Positions 12,848-23,617 are shown, numbered from the stretch's first letter. The stretch: 64,000 nucleotides of DNA from Delphinus delphis (GCF_949987515.2 NC_082697.1:23257730-23321729), one strand, 5' to 3'. Made by a program: numbers and translations. Notes: generated from the sequence alone by a model not told the origin.

Positions 12848-13199
12848 TTAAAAAATTAATTATTTATTTTTGGCTGCGTTGGGTCTTTGTTGCTGCACGC
12901 GGGCTTTCTTTTTTCTAGTTGCAGCGAGCGGGGGCTACTCTTCATTGCGGTGCGCAGGCCTCTCATTGTGGTGGCTTCTCTCGTTGCGGAGCACGAGCTC
13001 TAGGCGCGCGGGCTTCATTAGTTGTGGCATGTGGGCTCAGTAGTTGTGGCTCACGGGCTCTAGAGCACAGGTTCAGTAGTTGTGGCGCACGGGCTTAGTT
13101 GCTCTGCGGCATGTGGGATCTTCCCAGACCAGGGCTGGAACCCACGTCCCCTGCATTGGCAGGCGGATTCTTAACCATTGTGCCACCAGGGAAGCCCAA
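12848..13199 (-). mobile_element. Long CHR-type SINE with 13 bp TSD
   Basis: AATGTGCATTTTT at 12835-12847 and 13200-13212 flanks a full long-form SINE in antisense. Confidence 0.93.
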
Positions 13200-13262
13200 A
13201 ATGTGCATTTTTAACAACCACATGTGTGATCCTGATTAGGGACCATACTTTGAAAAGCAGTG

Positions 13263-13993
13263 CAGTTCATCCTGTGCATATTACACAGCTAGGCAAATAG
13301 GTCCAGAGAGCGGAAAGGATTTTCCTGAGACCAAAGATTAGAATTCCAAAATCCTGCCCTGGAGTTCAGTACTCACCAGTAAACCACCAGTAAACCCCAA
13401 GTGAAGGACCTCTAGCTTTTGGTTAAGAAGTGTTTTGAACACCTGCTATGTACAAGCTAGGGACACACATTCAGTCACTCATTAATTCAATAAATGTGTT
13501 GAGTGCCTCCATGCTAATGCTGGGAGCTAGGGGATTCATTTATTAATACATCCATTCGGGCCGTGTTTTGAGGGTTTGCAATGTGCCAGACCCTGAGCTG
13601 GGCATTGAGGACAGTGAAGTGAACAAGGAACAACATGAGGTCCCATGTCCTTGAGTCCTCACAGGCTAGCAGAGACCAGCCTGGGGTCTGGCCCTCTCCC
13701 CTTGCCTCCATCCCCACCCTGTCGCAGCTCCCACCCTACAAGGAGGCAGGAAGGAGGCTGAAGCTGGTGCAGGCAGGGAGGACTGAACTGACCACAGGGA
13801 CCTTACCCCTATCTCTCTGTCTTCCCACTTCCTCCCTACCCGTGACCCCCAGGCCTGCTGATTTTGTGTTTGACTAAAGGGCAGGGATTGCTGAACCTGC
13901 TGGGTGAGTCCAGTGAGTCAGAGGCGATTCAGGTGGGTGGGCAGGTGGGCAGGAGGGCAAGCAGGCAGAGGCAGAGCCATTGGCCCTGGGACA
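13263..13993. other. Spacer upstream of FER1L4 exon 1
   Basis: Contains MIR/L2-like fragments ('cactcattaattcaataaat' near 13475) and G-rich 'ggtgggcaggtgggcagg' tracts at 13930-13975. Any ancestral FER1L4 promoter should lie here, but no TATA box or CpG island is evident. Confidence 0.4.
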
Positions 13994-14072
13994 ATGGCTC
14001 TGACCGTGTGTGTGCGGTGACTGACAGGGCTGCCGGGCACCCATGACCTACAGGTGAGGCTCAGCTTTCGAG
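13994..14072 (+). pseudogene. FER1L4: FER1L4 exon 1 relic with a stop at codon 9
   Basis: Starts ATG GCT CTG ACC (MALTVCVR), the otoferlin-like ferlin N-terminus, and ends ...VRLSFRG at a GTGAGG donor. Codon 9 is TGA (14018-14020), so the original start would make only eight residues. It sits at the beginning of the first beta-strands of C2A. An AP-1-like TGAGTCAG lies about 80 bp upstream (13914), but no promoter can be defined. Confidence 0.8.
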
Positions 14073-14352
14073 GTGAGGTTTGCAGGGGTGCTCTGAGAAT
14101 TTTTGGAACTGGAGAGCTCCAGTTCCTCCATTCCCCAGGCCCCCCACCCCATCCCTAGGCATCTCTACAGCCTGTCCCCTTTCTCCCCAAGTCCAATGTC
14201 TCCAACTCTCTGCTTCCCTCCCTCCCTATCTTCTATGTCTCTTTAAGGGTGAGTCCAGGGGGATTAGACCCTGGGCCAAGAGTGAATGGAGGGATGATTT
14301 TTTTGTGTGCGTGGGGAGGAGCTGATAAATGACTAGATTCAATTCTGAGCAG

Positions 14353-15050
14353 GTTTCATCCGGAAAACAAGGAGAATTCACTGTGGTCAAGAAGCAGATA
14401 TCAGTGAGGTCAGTGGGGTTGGATTCTGGATGGGGAGAGGCTGATCTGTGCCCCATATGAGTCCATCCTTGGTTTGGGAGGTTTATTCCTGGCTTTGGGA
14501 GGTATAGTCTCAGGAGGTGGGGTTGATTTCTGGCTAAAGAGGTTAGACTCAGTTTGGGCAAGTCAGAATCAAGACTGGGGGGGATTAGTTCTTGATTGGT
14601 AGTTAGCCCCAGATCAGCCCTAGTTTGGGAGGGTTGGTTCCAGGTTTAGGAGATCAGTCATAGAGTTAGCTCTCAGTTTTTAGGGTTGGCTCCTATTTCA
14701 GACTCTGGATTAGGGGTCAGTGTCAGCCCAGCACTGGGTGTCACAAGGTTCCTCCAATTCCCAGCTGTTCCGTTGGCCACACTATGAGGCTCCACTGGCT
14801 GGGGAGTGACTGTCTGTACAGGTGGTCAGCTGCAGCCATGTGTTCAGCCCCAGGTGAGCAGGCCTGGGGAGCCAAGGATGCAAGTAGGGGGAGAGGGTGG
14901 CTTGCGACCATTCTCCTGGGTCATTCTTCTGCTTCATGCCACACCCCCAGGTCTCTGGGGACGCTGGTGATATCCCTGCAGCAGCTACAGACTGCAGGGC
15001 ATTTGGTGCTGCAGGAGGCCCTAGTGGATGAGAATCTGCGCGTGTCCCCA
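14353..15050 (+). pseudogene. FER1L4: FER1L4 exons 2-4 (rest of C2A), one in-frame stop
   Basis: Exons 14353-14408 (FIRKTRRIHCGQEADISE), 14765-14853 (LFRWPHYEAPLAGE, then TGA at 14807-14809, then LSVQVVSCSHVFSPR) and 14951-15050 (LGTLVISLQQLQTAGHLVLQ). They align with the otoferlin segment running from SRVLENCEDVADF to the end of C2A. All have AG/GT boundaries. The intron 14409-14764 is a degenerate G-rich minisatellite-like stretch. Confidence 0.8.
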
Positions 15051-15334
15051 GTGAGTTCCGTCAGCCCCCAGCCTGCCACCCCCAAGCCTGAGAGTCCCTC
15101 TAGATAGAGGGTTCCGTTTCTCCGGGGGGAAAACCCAGACCCAGACAGGAGTGGTAACAAGGCCCCTGAGCCAGGGCGCCTTTCATTACAGCCCCCAGGC
15201 CAAGATTCAGGTTCAGCTCTGAGGGCCAGAGTTGTGTGGCAAGGGAAGATAAGGAGCTCCGTGCTGCTCCCTGACCCCGTACCGGGCGCAGCTCCTGTAG
15301 GGGACGAAGATGAACCTGGCTGGATTTTCCTGGT

Positions 15335-16020
15335 GTTTCATGGAGGGGCAGTACAGCCTGGTAGAAATGAACCTGGGTTCAAATCTCAAGTCCACCACTT
15401 CCCAGCTGAGAACTTGGACAAGTTATTCAGCTTCTCTAGGTTGTTTCCTCACTTACCTTATGTGGAGTTGTACAAAATGTCCAGCTTTTCATTCAGTCTT
15501 TTGTCATTCGCTGAGCTCTGAGTATAAGCCAAGTGCAGTGCTGAGCAATGACGACTGAGTGGTGAACAAAACCACATAAGGACTTGCCCTCTTAGAGCTC
15601 CGTATCTGAAGAGAGAGGCAAACATTAAACAAATATTCACACAAATAAATGTAAAATTGACACCGATTGGTGTTACAAAAGAGCTGGTAGTGGGCTGGGA
15701 GAATGTATAACAGAGGGCTGTGACCTATTTGGAGTTCAGAAAAGGTTCCCTGAGGAAGTAATGTTTGAGCTTGGAATTGAAGGATACGATAGGTGATAAA
15801 TAAGTGGGAGGAGAGAATGTTGCAGGCGGAAGAACCAGCATATGCAAAAGCCCAGCGCCCTGAGAGAGCATAACCAGGGTGCAGGGCAGGAGCAGACCCC
15901 ATAAGGGATGGGACTGGAAATGTTGGCAGGGGCCAGATCACGCAGAGCTGTGAAGGCCACACTAATGGATTTCCAAGAGCGATGAGAGAATTTTGGAATT
16001 GTGTTGGCCCCCTTAAAGAG
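15335..16020. mobile_element. MIR (sense) and L2 (antisense) remnants
   Basis: About 15340-15475 is a sense MIR ('aacctgggttcaaatctcaa'). About 15520-16010 is an antisense L2 ('cagatcacgcagagctgtga'). Confidence 0.6.
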
Positions 16021-16055
16021 GTTACTTGCATCAGGTAAGCTCTTGATAGCTTATG

Positions 16056-16250
16056 TTTTTTGTTTTTTTGTGTGTGTGGTACGTGGGCCTCTCCCGTTGC
16101 GGAGCACAGGCTCCAGACACGCAGGCTCAGCGGCCATGGCTCACGGGCCCAGCCGCTTCGCGGCACGTGGGATCTTCCCGGACCGGGGCACGAACCCGTG
16201 TCCCCTGCATCAGCAGGCAAAGTCTCAACCACTGCGCCACCAGGGAAACC
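16056..16250 (-). mobile_element. Short CHR-type SINE with 14 bp TSD
   Basis: CTTGATAGCTTATG at 16042-16055 and 16251-16264 flanks the antisense SINE. Confidence 0.93.
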
Positions 16251-16426
16251 CTTGATAGCTTATGAGTACTCACTATTATTAATGATCATAGAGGAACCAC
16301 AAGTCATCAGAGATGCAGGCCAGGAGGGTCTCTGTTTATAGGTGGAATAAAAGGCATTGTCTTTGGGCTTTTCTTAGCATCAGGGTAGTTTGAGGGGTCC
16401 AAGGCCTACTGTGTATCTGGTTTTAG

Positions 16427-17139
16427 GTCCAGGTGGAACTTGACCTGAAGTACCAGCCCCCAGAGGGTGAAACTGGAGCCTGGGCAGAAGAGGACTTTGG
16501 AGCACCCATTCAGGACAGGTAACCCTCCCACCCACCTAACCAAGGCCCAGGCAGGCCTTGGTAAGAGAGAAGTGGTACCCAATTCCACTGTGGATCTGCT
16601 GGATATGGTGACCCTTGGACCCGTGCTGCCCAGGTTGTAGCTCTGTAGTCAGGCATGGCCCTCTCCTGTCATTTCTCCTTCTCCCAGCTCAGAGCTGATC
16701 ATTCCCAATGTGGGCTTCCAGGAGCTGGAGTGAGTATGTGGGGATGACCTGGGATTACAGGGTCAGTCTTGGGATTGGGAGCCAATGATGTGGGGTCAGT
16801 CCCTGGGTCTGGGATCAGTACTGGACCAATTCCAGGGTGAGAACTCAGTCCTAGAATCAGGGGTCAATTCTGGAACTAGAGGTTTCCCAGGTTAGGGGTC
16901 AGACCAAGGGGCAGGGGTGGGTCCTAGAGTCAGGGAAGTCAGAGATGGGTGCCCAGAGATGGGTGGTAAGTCCAAGACATGTTCCTTGACGGCCTTTCCT
17001 GTGAGGCCTGGGGAGGCCCGGCTGGAGCAGTGGGCAGTGGCATTGGGCCGCAGGGCGATGAGGACAACAAGCTGGAGCTGGAGCTGGAGGACAAGCCTGA
17101 TGTGGAGCTTTCTGGCGTCGCGTTCAGCCCCCTCAAGAG
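16427..17139 (+). pseudogene. FER1L4: FER1L4 exons 5-7, linker between C2A and C2B
   Basis: Exons 16427-16518 (VQVELDLKYQPPEGETGAWA...), 16688-16729 (SELIIPNVGFQELE) and an exon ending at 17139 (DEDNKLELELEDKPDVELSG). The third exon starts around 17006-17038. The apparent acceptor GTGAG/GCCTGG does not keep the frame, and the only in-phase AG is inside the exon at about 17038, so this junction is unclear. The linker is acidic and of low complexity, as in other type-II ferlins. Confidence 0.7.
16730..17005. repeat. Degenerate intronic minisatellite
   Basis: Imperfect repeats of a 'gggtcagtcctgggatcag' theme fill this FER1L4 intron. A similar style is seen at 14409-14764. Confidence 0.45.
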
Positions 17140-17384
17140 GTAACTTGTACCCACTGAGCACCTGCTCCCATAGCCTAGCAGTGTGTCAACCTCACTCACT
17201 CATACATGCAGGCCTGTGCCTGTCCACCCTCACAAACACATGGTCTCAGGGTATGGGTGGGGGAGTGGATATCCTGGGGTCAAGGGTCATTCATTCCTAG
17301 GCATAGACACTGCTACATTCACACACAGTTACACTGGCTCACACATGGCCTCTGGAACCCATGAAAGTGATGAAATCCTGTTGA

Positions 17385-17485
17385 GGGCAAGGAATGTTGC
17401 CTCCTTTGTTCACTGCAGTGTTCCAGTGCCTAGAACAGTGTTGGTACATAGAAGGTGCTCATTCAATCTTTGTTGAATGAATGCA
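17385..17485 (+). mobile_element. L2 LINE 3' end fragment
   Basis: 'gtgcctagaacagtgttggt' followed by 'gaaggtgctcattcaatctt' and 'tgttgaatgaatgc'. Confidence 0.7.
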
Positions 17486-17674
17486 TGGTTTTTGGGCTCC
17501 AGGAATGAGTCAAATTCTGAGTGTAGGACTGAGATGGAGGCAAGATAAGGCTAGAAGGACTCAGAATCTTCAGAGGGAGAGATCTTATCTCCAGCGCCAA
17601 GCAAGGGTGTGTGTGTGGACGGCGGGGTGGAGGGGAGGAAGTGAAGTGACAGCTGACTGTAAGCCTCTCCGCAG

Positions 17675-18910
17675 CCGAGCTCGGGGCCTGGCCCGCGGGG
17701 ATCCCTTCCAAGTATCCAGGGCCCAGGACTTCCAGGTACCGCTCCCCCTCCAGGCCTGAACCCTTGGGGAATACCACCCGCCCTCCACACCCGTTCTTCC
17801 CTCATACCGAGGCAGGCTTAGCTTCCTTTTCTCCTCCTTCCCCATCCTTTAGGTGGGGGTCACGGTGCTCGAGGCCCGGAAGCTGGTGGGAGTCAACATT
17901 AATCCCTACGTGGCCGTGCGCGTTGGGGAGCAACGCCGAGTGACCGCCACGCAGCGCGGGACAAATTGCCCCTTCTTCAACGAAGTGGGTGCAACCAAAG
18001 ACGGGGGAGCCTGAGGGAATGGGCGGGACCCAGGATAAGAACTGTGTGGAGGGGGCGTAGCCTAGGTGGAAGCGAGCCTATTGGCGGGCCTGAAGCTAAG
18101 GGCTCTTTGCGGGAAAGGGTGCAAAGAGGTGTGGTCTCCGAGTTGCGGGCGGTGGTGGTGAGGTAGGGTGGGGAAGGAGAGCGTTCTCTTTGCCAGAGGC
18201 AGGGACCACCTGGCGTGAACCCTTCACGTATAACCTTCTCTCACTTCTCTCGCTTCCCCACTTCAACCCAGTACTTCTTGTTTGAATTTCATGAGACCCG
18301 GCTTCACCTCCAGGACTTGCTGCTGGAGATCACGGTGAGGCGGGTAGGGGTGAGAGGTTTCCGTCAGAGAAGGGGAGATGCCGAAGCTCCAGGACTAACG
18401 CCACCTTTCCCCAGGCTTTCCATTCGTAGACCCTCCCCTTTATGGCCACCCGGATAGGCACCTTCAGAATGGACCTGGGCATTATCTTCGACCAGCCAGG
18501 TACTGAACCCTCCCCTCACTGAGACTCCTCTGCACGGACAAGGGAAGCTGAACCTCTGGGCCCTGAGCCCAGTGTACTAACTTGTGAGACAGCAATCTCT
18601 TCCGACGTCTGACCTCCACGCACTGCCGCTCCTCTTTCCTGAGCTGGACTTGAACCCCGGCCGTTGTCCAGCACTCGGATCGCAGCCCCACGACCACCCT
18701 GCGCATCCCACCGGTCTCCCCTGACCCCTGGTCTGCTCCTCCGTCCCCATATGGCCACTTCTATCAGAAATGGGCTTCTCTGCACGACTCCCGGGATACA
18801 TGCGCCGGGACCAAATGTTTCGTCAAGGTCACTTTGTCCGTGAGGGCGCGCGGGGCCTTGGCCCCTCCGCTGCCACCCCCGGGCCCTGGCCACAGTTCGG
18901 ACATCGAGAA
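17675..18910 (+). pseudogene. FER1L4: FER1L4 exons 8-12 (C2B domain), stop and lost acceptor
   Basis: Exons 17675-17735, 17853-17984 (VGVTVLEARKLVGVNINPYV), 18272-18334 (YFLFEFHETRLHLQDLLLEI), 18415-18499 and 18751-18910. In the fourth, CAG has become TAG at 18427-18429 between AFHS and TLPFMATRIG. The fifth (FYQKWASLHDSRDT...) should be preceded by AG but has AT at 18749-18750 directly after a pyrimidine tract. The C2B fold segments are otherwise readable and close to otoferlin. Confidence 0.85.
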
Positions 18911-19026
18911 GTGAGCTGGGGTGAGATGGGGAGGGGAGACTAGGACGGGGCGTGGCCTCTGGGATGCGGAGACGGGGAGGGGCCGAGCCTCGGGCTTCTG
19001 GGACCCTCAGCGCCCGGCTCCCTTAG

Positions 19027-19483
19027 GAACCTGCTGCTGCCGCGTCGGGTGGCAGCGGAGAGGCCGTGGGCGCGGCTGCGAGTGCGTGTGTACCGCGCCG
19101 AGGGGCTTCCGGCGCTGCGCCCCGGTCTGCTGGGCAGCCTGGCCCGCGCCCTGCACGACCAGCGCGTCCTCATGGACCCCTATGTGCGGGTGTCTTTCCT
19201 GGGGCAGCAGGTAAGTCCCTCCCGTCCTCACTCGGCGGAGGCCTAGGCCCTGATCGGCGCTGACCCCTCTCCGCCTGTCTTCGCCGCCGCGCTCAGGGCG
19301 AGACGTCGTTGCGCGGCGAGGCGACGGCGCCCGAGTGGAACGAGCAGCTGAGCTTCGTGGAGCTCTTGCCGCCGCTGATGCGCCGCCTTCGTCTGCAGCT
19401 ACGGGACGACGCGCCCCTGGTCGATGTGGCCCTCGCCACGCACTTGCTGGACCTGAGGCAGATCTCGCATCCGGGCGGGGCGG
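19027..19483 (+). pseudogene. FER1L4: FER1L4 exons 13-14 (C2C domain), open frame
   Basis: Exons 19027-19210 (NLLLPRRVAAERPWARLRVR ... LMDPYVRVSFLGQQ) and 19297-19483 (GETSLRGEATAPEWNEQLSF ... ATHLLDLRQISHPGGA). Both are fully open with good splice sites and very GC-rich. They correspond to the otoferlin C2C region, from its NLLLPEGVPPERQWARF start through its WNEQ segment to DLRKIS. The exons that should follow are missing. Confidence 0.85.
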
Positions 19484-19744
19484 GTGAGCGCATCTGGACG
19501 ACGCGTGCAGCCTCTGCCTGGGACCTCTCTGCCCTGGGTCCCGCCCCCGACTGCAAACCCCATCCTCGCGACCTAGCTCCGCTTAGAAAGGTGCGGAGCC
19601 AGCAAAGGGCTTGAAAAACTGAACAGAGAACAAGTTGGAGTCAAAGGGTGGGGCCAAGAGGTGCAGTTGTGAGTGGGCGGGGCCTCGGGATGAGGGTGTG
19701 GTGTAAAAGAGGTCGGAGTCTGACCTTCTCACCTGGTGCCGCAG

Positions 19745-19845
19745 GACCGGGGGCTGCAGGAGGTTGAGAGTCTGCAGCGCAGCCCCACTTCCGGGACCTG
19801 CTCACGGCTGAAGCAGGCACTGGAAGAGCTGGTGGCTGGGAGCAG
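19745..19845 (+). pseudogene. FER1L4: FER1L4 helical-region exon after an internal deletion
   Basis: Encodes DRGLQEVESLQRSPTSGTCS and on to LEELVAGSR, matching the human stretch that starts DQGLQEVERLQ. In human about 200 residues, including the conserved GPAWV motif and a FLLFG-containing Fer segment, lie between the C2C exons and this one. Here only a 261 bp spacer separates them. Joining 19483 to 19745 also breaks the frame: phase 1 meets a phase-0 exon and gives TGA within eight codons. Confidence 0.75.
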
Positions 19846-20464
19846 GTGAGCTGAGAGCCTCCCCCTCCTTGCTGCCAACTCCAGGGTGAGGGAAACTCAT
19901 GATGGCTGTCTGGACCCAAGGGCTCTGGAAACTGCGTTTGCTCAGCACTGTACAGAAGAATGAGGAGATGATTGTTGAGGGAACTTGATAGAAATTATTG
20001 GGGGTTAGGCCACTCCCCTCCAATAAACTCCCTTTGCCGAGCTCCTATCGGCTTATGCATTTCCCCCTCTCCTCAGATTCCCCTGCTCTGTTCCTCCACA
20101 CTCCTTCCAGCTAATGGCTTCCTTTCCTAATTCATGGAGAAAATAGAAGCCTCATCTTCCTCCATCCAGTCTACTGTCTTGCCAGCTTCTGCAACCATCT
20201 GCTCTCCTTCTTTTCCTGCTACAGCAGAGGAGGTGACCTCCTCCCAAAGCCACAGCTGTGATCCTGATTTCATCTCCTCTCACCTACTGGAAGAATTAGC
20301 TCTGCAATTGTCCACTTTCTCTCCTGCAGCACCAACTGGTCCCTAGTTACCAGGTCATTACTGTAACCACATATATTTGTTCTAGTCACTTCCATCTTTG
20401 ACCTTCACTGCCCTGGATTCCATAACCTGCTCCAGGCACTTCAGTGTTTTTCTGATCCTCTTCT
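19846..20464. other. FER1L4 intron, no recognised element
   Basis: Unassigned sequence between the helical exon and an L2 copy. The frame at 20134-20346 has no family resemblance that I recognise. Confidence 0.4.
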
Positions 20465-21970
20465 CAAAAGGGTTGTTTATCCATTTACTCACTAATATTT
20501 ATAAGACTGACTATGCCAGACACTGTTTTAGGCACAAGAATAACAGTGAATAAGCATTCTTGTCCACAAAGATTTCTGGAACTTACATTCTTGTGGGGGT
20601 GGAGGCTGAATGGAGACACAGATAATAAACATGTAAACAACAAGGCAGAAATATAAGAAGTATGATAAGGATAGTGTTAGGGAGAAAATAAAGCAAGGAA
20701 GTATTTCAGAGAGACATTGCAATTTTAGAAAAGATGGCAAGGGGAGGCCATGGTGATGTTGACATTAAGAAGATGAAGGAGCAAGCCATGTCTGTAAGGG
20801 TGTTCCAGGCAGCAAGGACAGCATGTGCAAAGGCCCTGAGGTGAAGCATGCCTGGTGTGTTTGAGGAAGAGCAAGGGACCAGTGTGAGTGCAGCAGAGTG
20901 AACAGAGTAGCTGAGGCTGGAGGGTGTGGGGGGAAAGGAGGATGATAGTGGGGAGAGGCATGTGGGAGTCACATAGGCCATTGTAGCGGCCTTGGCTTCT
21001 TCTTTGAGTGAAATGAGGAGCCACTGAACATTTTGAAAAGAGAAGGGATATGCTCTAATTTATCCTTAAAAAGGATCAGTGTGGGAGGGATGATATGAGA
21101 GGAAGCAGAGAGAGTACTATAGAGGGCATTGTAATAATTCAGGTGACCAATAATGATAAAATGAATCTAGGGTGGTTGCAGTGGATACAGGGTGACGGGA
21201 ATGAATTCAAGAGCAGTAGAGACTTTGGAAGTGACACCTCAGGACTGGCTAATGAATAGGCTTAGGGGAGGAGGAAAATGTGCAGAGGAGAGTCATGAAT
21301 GACTCCCAAGATTTTGACTTGCACAGCTATGTAGATGGTGCTATTTACTGAGCTATGGAAAACAAGAGAAGGAGAAGTTCTGATGGGAGTGGAGGGGATA
21401 TCAGAAGCCCCTTTTTGGACATGTTAACTTTTTTTTTTTAATTTATTTTTATTTTTGGCTGCCTTCGGTCTTTGTTGCTGCGTGCGGGCTTTTCTCTAGT
21501 CGCGGCAAGCGGAGGCTACTCTTTATTGCGGTTCCCGGGCTTCTCATTGGGTGGCTTCTCTTGCTGCAGAGCACGGGCTCTAGGCACACGGGCTTCAGTA
21601 GTTATGGCACTCAGGCTCAGTAGTTGTGGCTCACGGACGCTAGAGCACAGGCTCCGTAGTTGTGGTGCATGGGCTTAGTTCTTCTGCGGCATGTGGGATC
21701 TGCCCGGACCAGGGCTCGAACCCATGTCCCCTGCACTGACAGGCGGATTCTTAACCACTGAGCCACCAGGGAAGTCCCTGGACATGTTAACTTTGAGATA
21801 TATGCCTGTTAGACTTCTAAATGGATATGTCTGCCAGGCTGTTAGCTATAGGAGTTGAGCTCTGGGGAGAGTTCAGGGCTAGAAATGTAAAATTGCAGGG
21901 TGTTTATATGTAGATGGGATTGGATAAGATCACCTAGGGAACAAAAAAAAAAAAAAAAAAGGAAAAATCT
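20465..21970 (-). mobile_element. Long antisense L2 LINE remnant
   Basis: Carries the antisense L2 landmarks 'ggtgttccaggcagcaagga', 'gtgcaaaggccctgaggtga' and 'aggccattgtagcggccttg'. It is split by a SINE at 21432-21779. Confidence 0.75.
21432..21779 (-). mobile_element. Long CHR-type SINE with 15 bp TSD
   Basis: GGACATGTTAACTTT at 21417-21431 and 21780-21794. Confidence 0.92.
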
Positions 21971-22075
21971 GGGCTTCCTTCCTTGGTGGTCCAGTGGTTA
22001 AGATTCTGCACTTCCAAGGCAGGGGGCCTGGATTTGATCCCTGGTCCACATGCTGCTCGGCGAGGCCAAAAAAAC
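21970..22075 (+). mobile_element. Very short CHR-type SINE, sense
   Basis: 'gggcttccttccttggtggt' head, 'cttccaaggcagggggcctg' middle and 'cgaggccaaaaaaacc' tail, after an A18 run. Confidence 0.75.
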
Positions 22076-22129
22076 CCCAAACAAATCTAAGGACCTGGCA
22101 AGCTCCAGCATTTAGAGGGAGGGTCAAGG

Positions 22130-22430
22130 AGGAGGACTCAGCCAAGGACTTGGTTGTTGGTCACTTTTCTGTCCTCATCTTACTCAACCTTTCAGTATCA
22201 GTGGACACAGTTGACCCCACCCTCCTTCTTGAAAGACTCTGGTGTTGATTTCCATACCCTTGGTTTTCCTTCGGCTTCCCTGGCCATTCCTTCTCATCTC
22301 TTTTGCTCGCTCTCTATCTTCTTTACCTCTGAATGTTCCAAACGTTCATATGGGTATGTCTTAGGGCTTCATTGTAAGCCTCTCTTCTCTGTCTACATTC
22401 TCTATGTCTCCAAAAGAGCAACAAACTTTA
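22130..22430 (+). mobile_element. L2 LINE ORF2 reverse-transcriptase fragment, sense
   Basis: Translated fragments (VGHFSVLILLNLSVSVDTVD PTLLLERL) resemble the L2/CR1 RT segment around AAFDTVDHSLL. It is degenerate. Confidence 0.55.
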
Positions 22431-22595
22431 ATCCAATTTAATTCCTTGCTTGATTGTCTATAAGGTGCAATTAAACTCTTTCCATTTTCACTTTACTGAA
22501 ATTATTTTATTACTAAAATTATTCTTTGTCAGGGAACTTTCAACGAAAGATCTGTTCAAATCATATTTCATCTTTTTTAAAAAACAGCATTATTA

Positions 22596-22725
22596 TTTAT
22601 TAAAATTTTTTTTTTCTCTTTTGGCTGCATGGCATGCGGGATCTTAGTTCCCCAACCAGGGATTGAACCCGTGCCCCCTGCAGTGGAAGCACAGAGTCTT
22701 AACCACTGGACCGCCAAGGAAGTCC
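22596..22725 (-). mobile_element. Very short CHR-type SINE
   Basis: Antisense copy with 'ggctgcatggcatgcgggat' and 'accactggaccgccaaggaa'. Confidence 0.8.
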
Positions 22726-22876
22726 CTGTATTTCACTTCTTATAGCTTTATCCAGTGTGATGTGTGTGTGTGTGGGTTTGTGGGGGTGCTATTATTTCTA
22801 GCGGATCTAATTTCCCTGAATCCAATTTTGTGGATCTAAATCTTGTCAAGAAGATTTTTTTTCTTCTGTCAATTTT

Positions 22877-23085
22877 TTTTTTTTTTTTTTTTGCGGTACG
22901 CGGGCCTCTCACTGTTGCAGCCTCTCCCGTTGCGGAGCACAGGCTCCGGACGCGCAGGCTCAGCAGCCATGGCTCACGGGCCTAGCCACTCCACGGCATG
23001 TGGGATCTTCCCGGACCCGGGCACGAACCCGTGTCCCCTGCATCGACAGGCGGACTCTCAACCACTGCGCCACCAGGAAAGCCCC
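22877..23085 (-). mobile_element. Short CHR-type SINE, first of a tandem pair
   Basis: T-tail plus full antisense body ending 'gccaccaggaaagcccc'. TCTTCTGTCAATTTT lies on both sides (22862-22876, 23086-23100). Confidence 0.93.
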
Positions 23086-23100
23086 TCTTCTGTCAATTTT

Positions 23101-23326
23101 TTTTTTTTTCAACTTTTTTTTTTTTTTTTTTTTGCGGTACGCGGGCCTCTCACCGCTGCGGCCTCTCCTGCCGCGGAGCACAGGCTCCGGACGCGCAGGC
23201 ACAGCGGCCATGGCCCACGGGCCCAGCCGCTCCGCGGCATGCGGGATCCTCCCAGACCGGGGCACGAACCCGCGTCCCCTGCATCGGCAGGCGGACCCTC
23301 AACCACTGCGCCACCAGGGAAGCCCC
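23101..23326 (-). mobile_element. Short CHR-type SINE, second of a tandem pair
   Basis: Same orientation as the first, with a third copy of TCTTCTGTCAATTTT at 23327-23341. It is CpG-rich, hence probably young. Confidence 0.93.
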
Positions 23327-23375
23327 TCTTCTGTCAATTTTTAATCAATAGCAAATGTTAATAAGTGCAGTTTTT

Positions 23376-23617
23376 ATTTATTATTTATTTATTTATATAT
23401 CTGGCTGAGGTGGGTCTTAGTTGTGGCATGCAGGATCTTTGTTGCCGCGTGTGAGATCTTCGTTGTGGCATGCAGGATTTTTTTTTTTTTTTTTAGTTGT
23501 GGCATGTGGGATCTTTAGTTGCGGCATGAGGGATCTAGTTCCCTGACCAGGGATCAAACCTGGGCCCTCTGTACTGGGAGCACAGAGTCTTAACCACTGG
23601 ACTACCAGGGAAGTCCC
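23376..23617 (-). mobile_element. CHR-type SINE variant with 16 bp TSD
   Basis: AATAAGTGCAGTTTTT at 23360-23375 and 23618-23633. The body repeats a 'ttgtggcatgcaggatctt' module three times, a variant of the usual SINE middle. Confidence 0.9.

Larger units (their letters stand above)
12355..13262. mobile_element. MER20-type DNA element split by two SINEs
   Basis: 12355-12545 and 13200-13262 together resemble MER20 ('gattagggaccatactttga' end). Between them are two antisense CHR-type SINEs. Confidence 0.5.

Noticed and set aside
22843..23361. Open frames of 100-170 codons around the SINE pair
   Set aside because: Translation of GC-rich SINE bodies gives recurring peptides such as [19 protein letters not shown] in many places; not genes.
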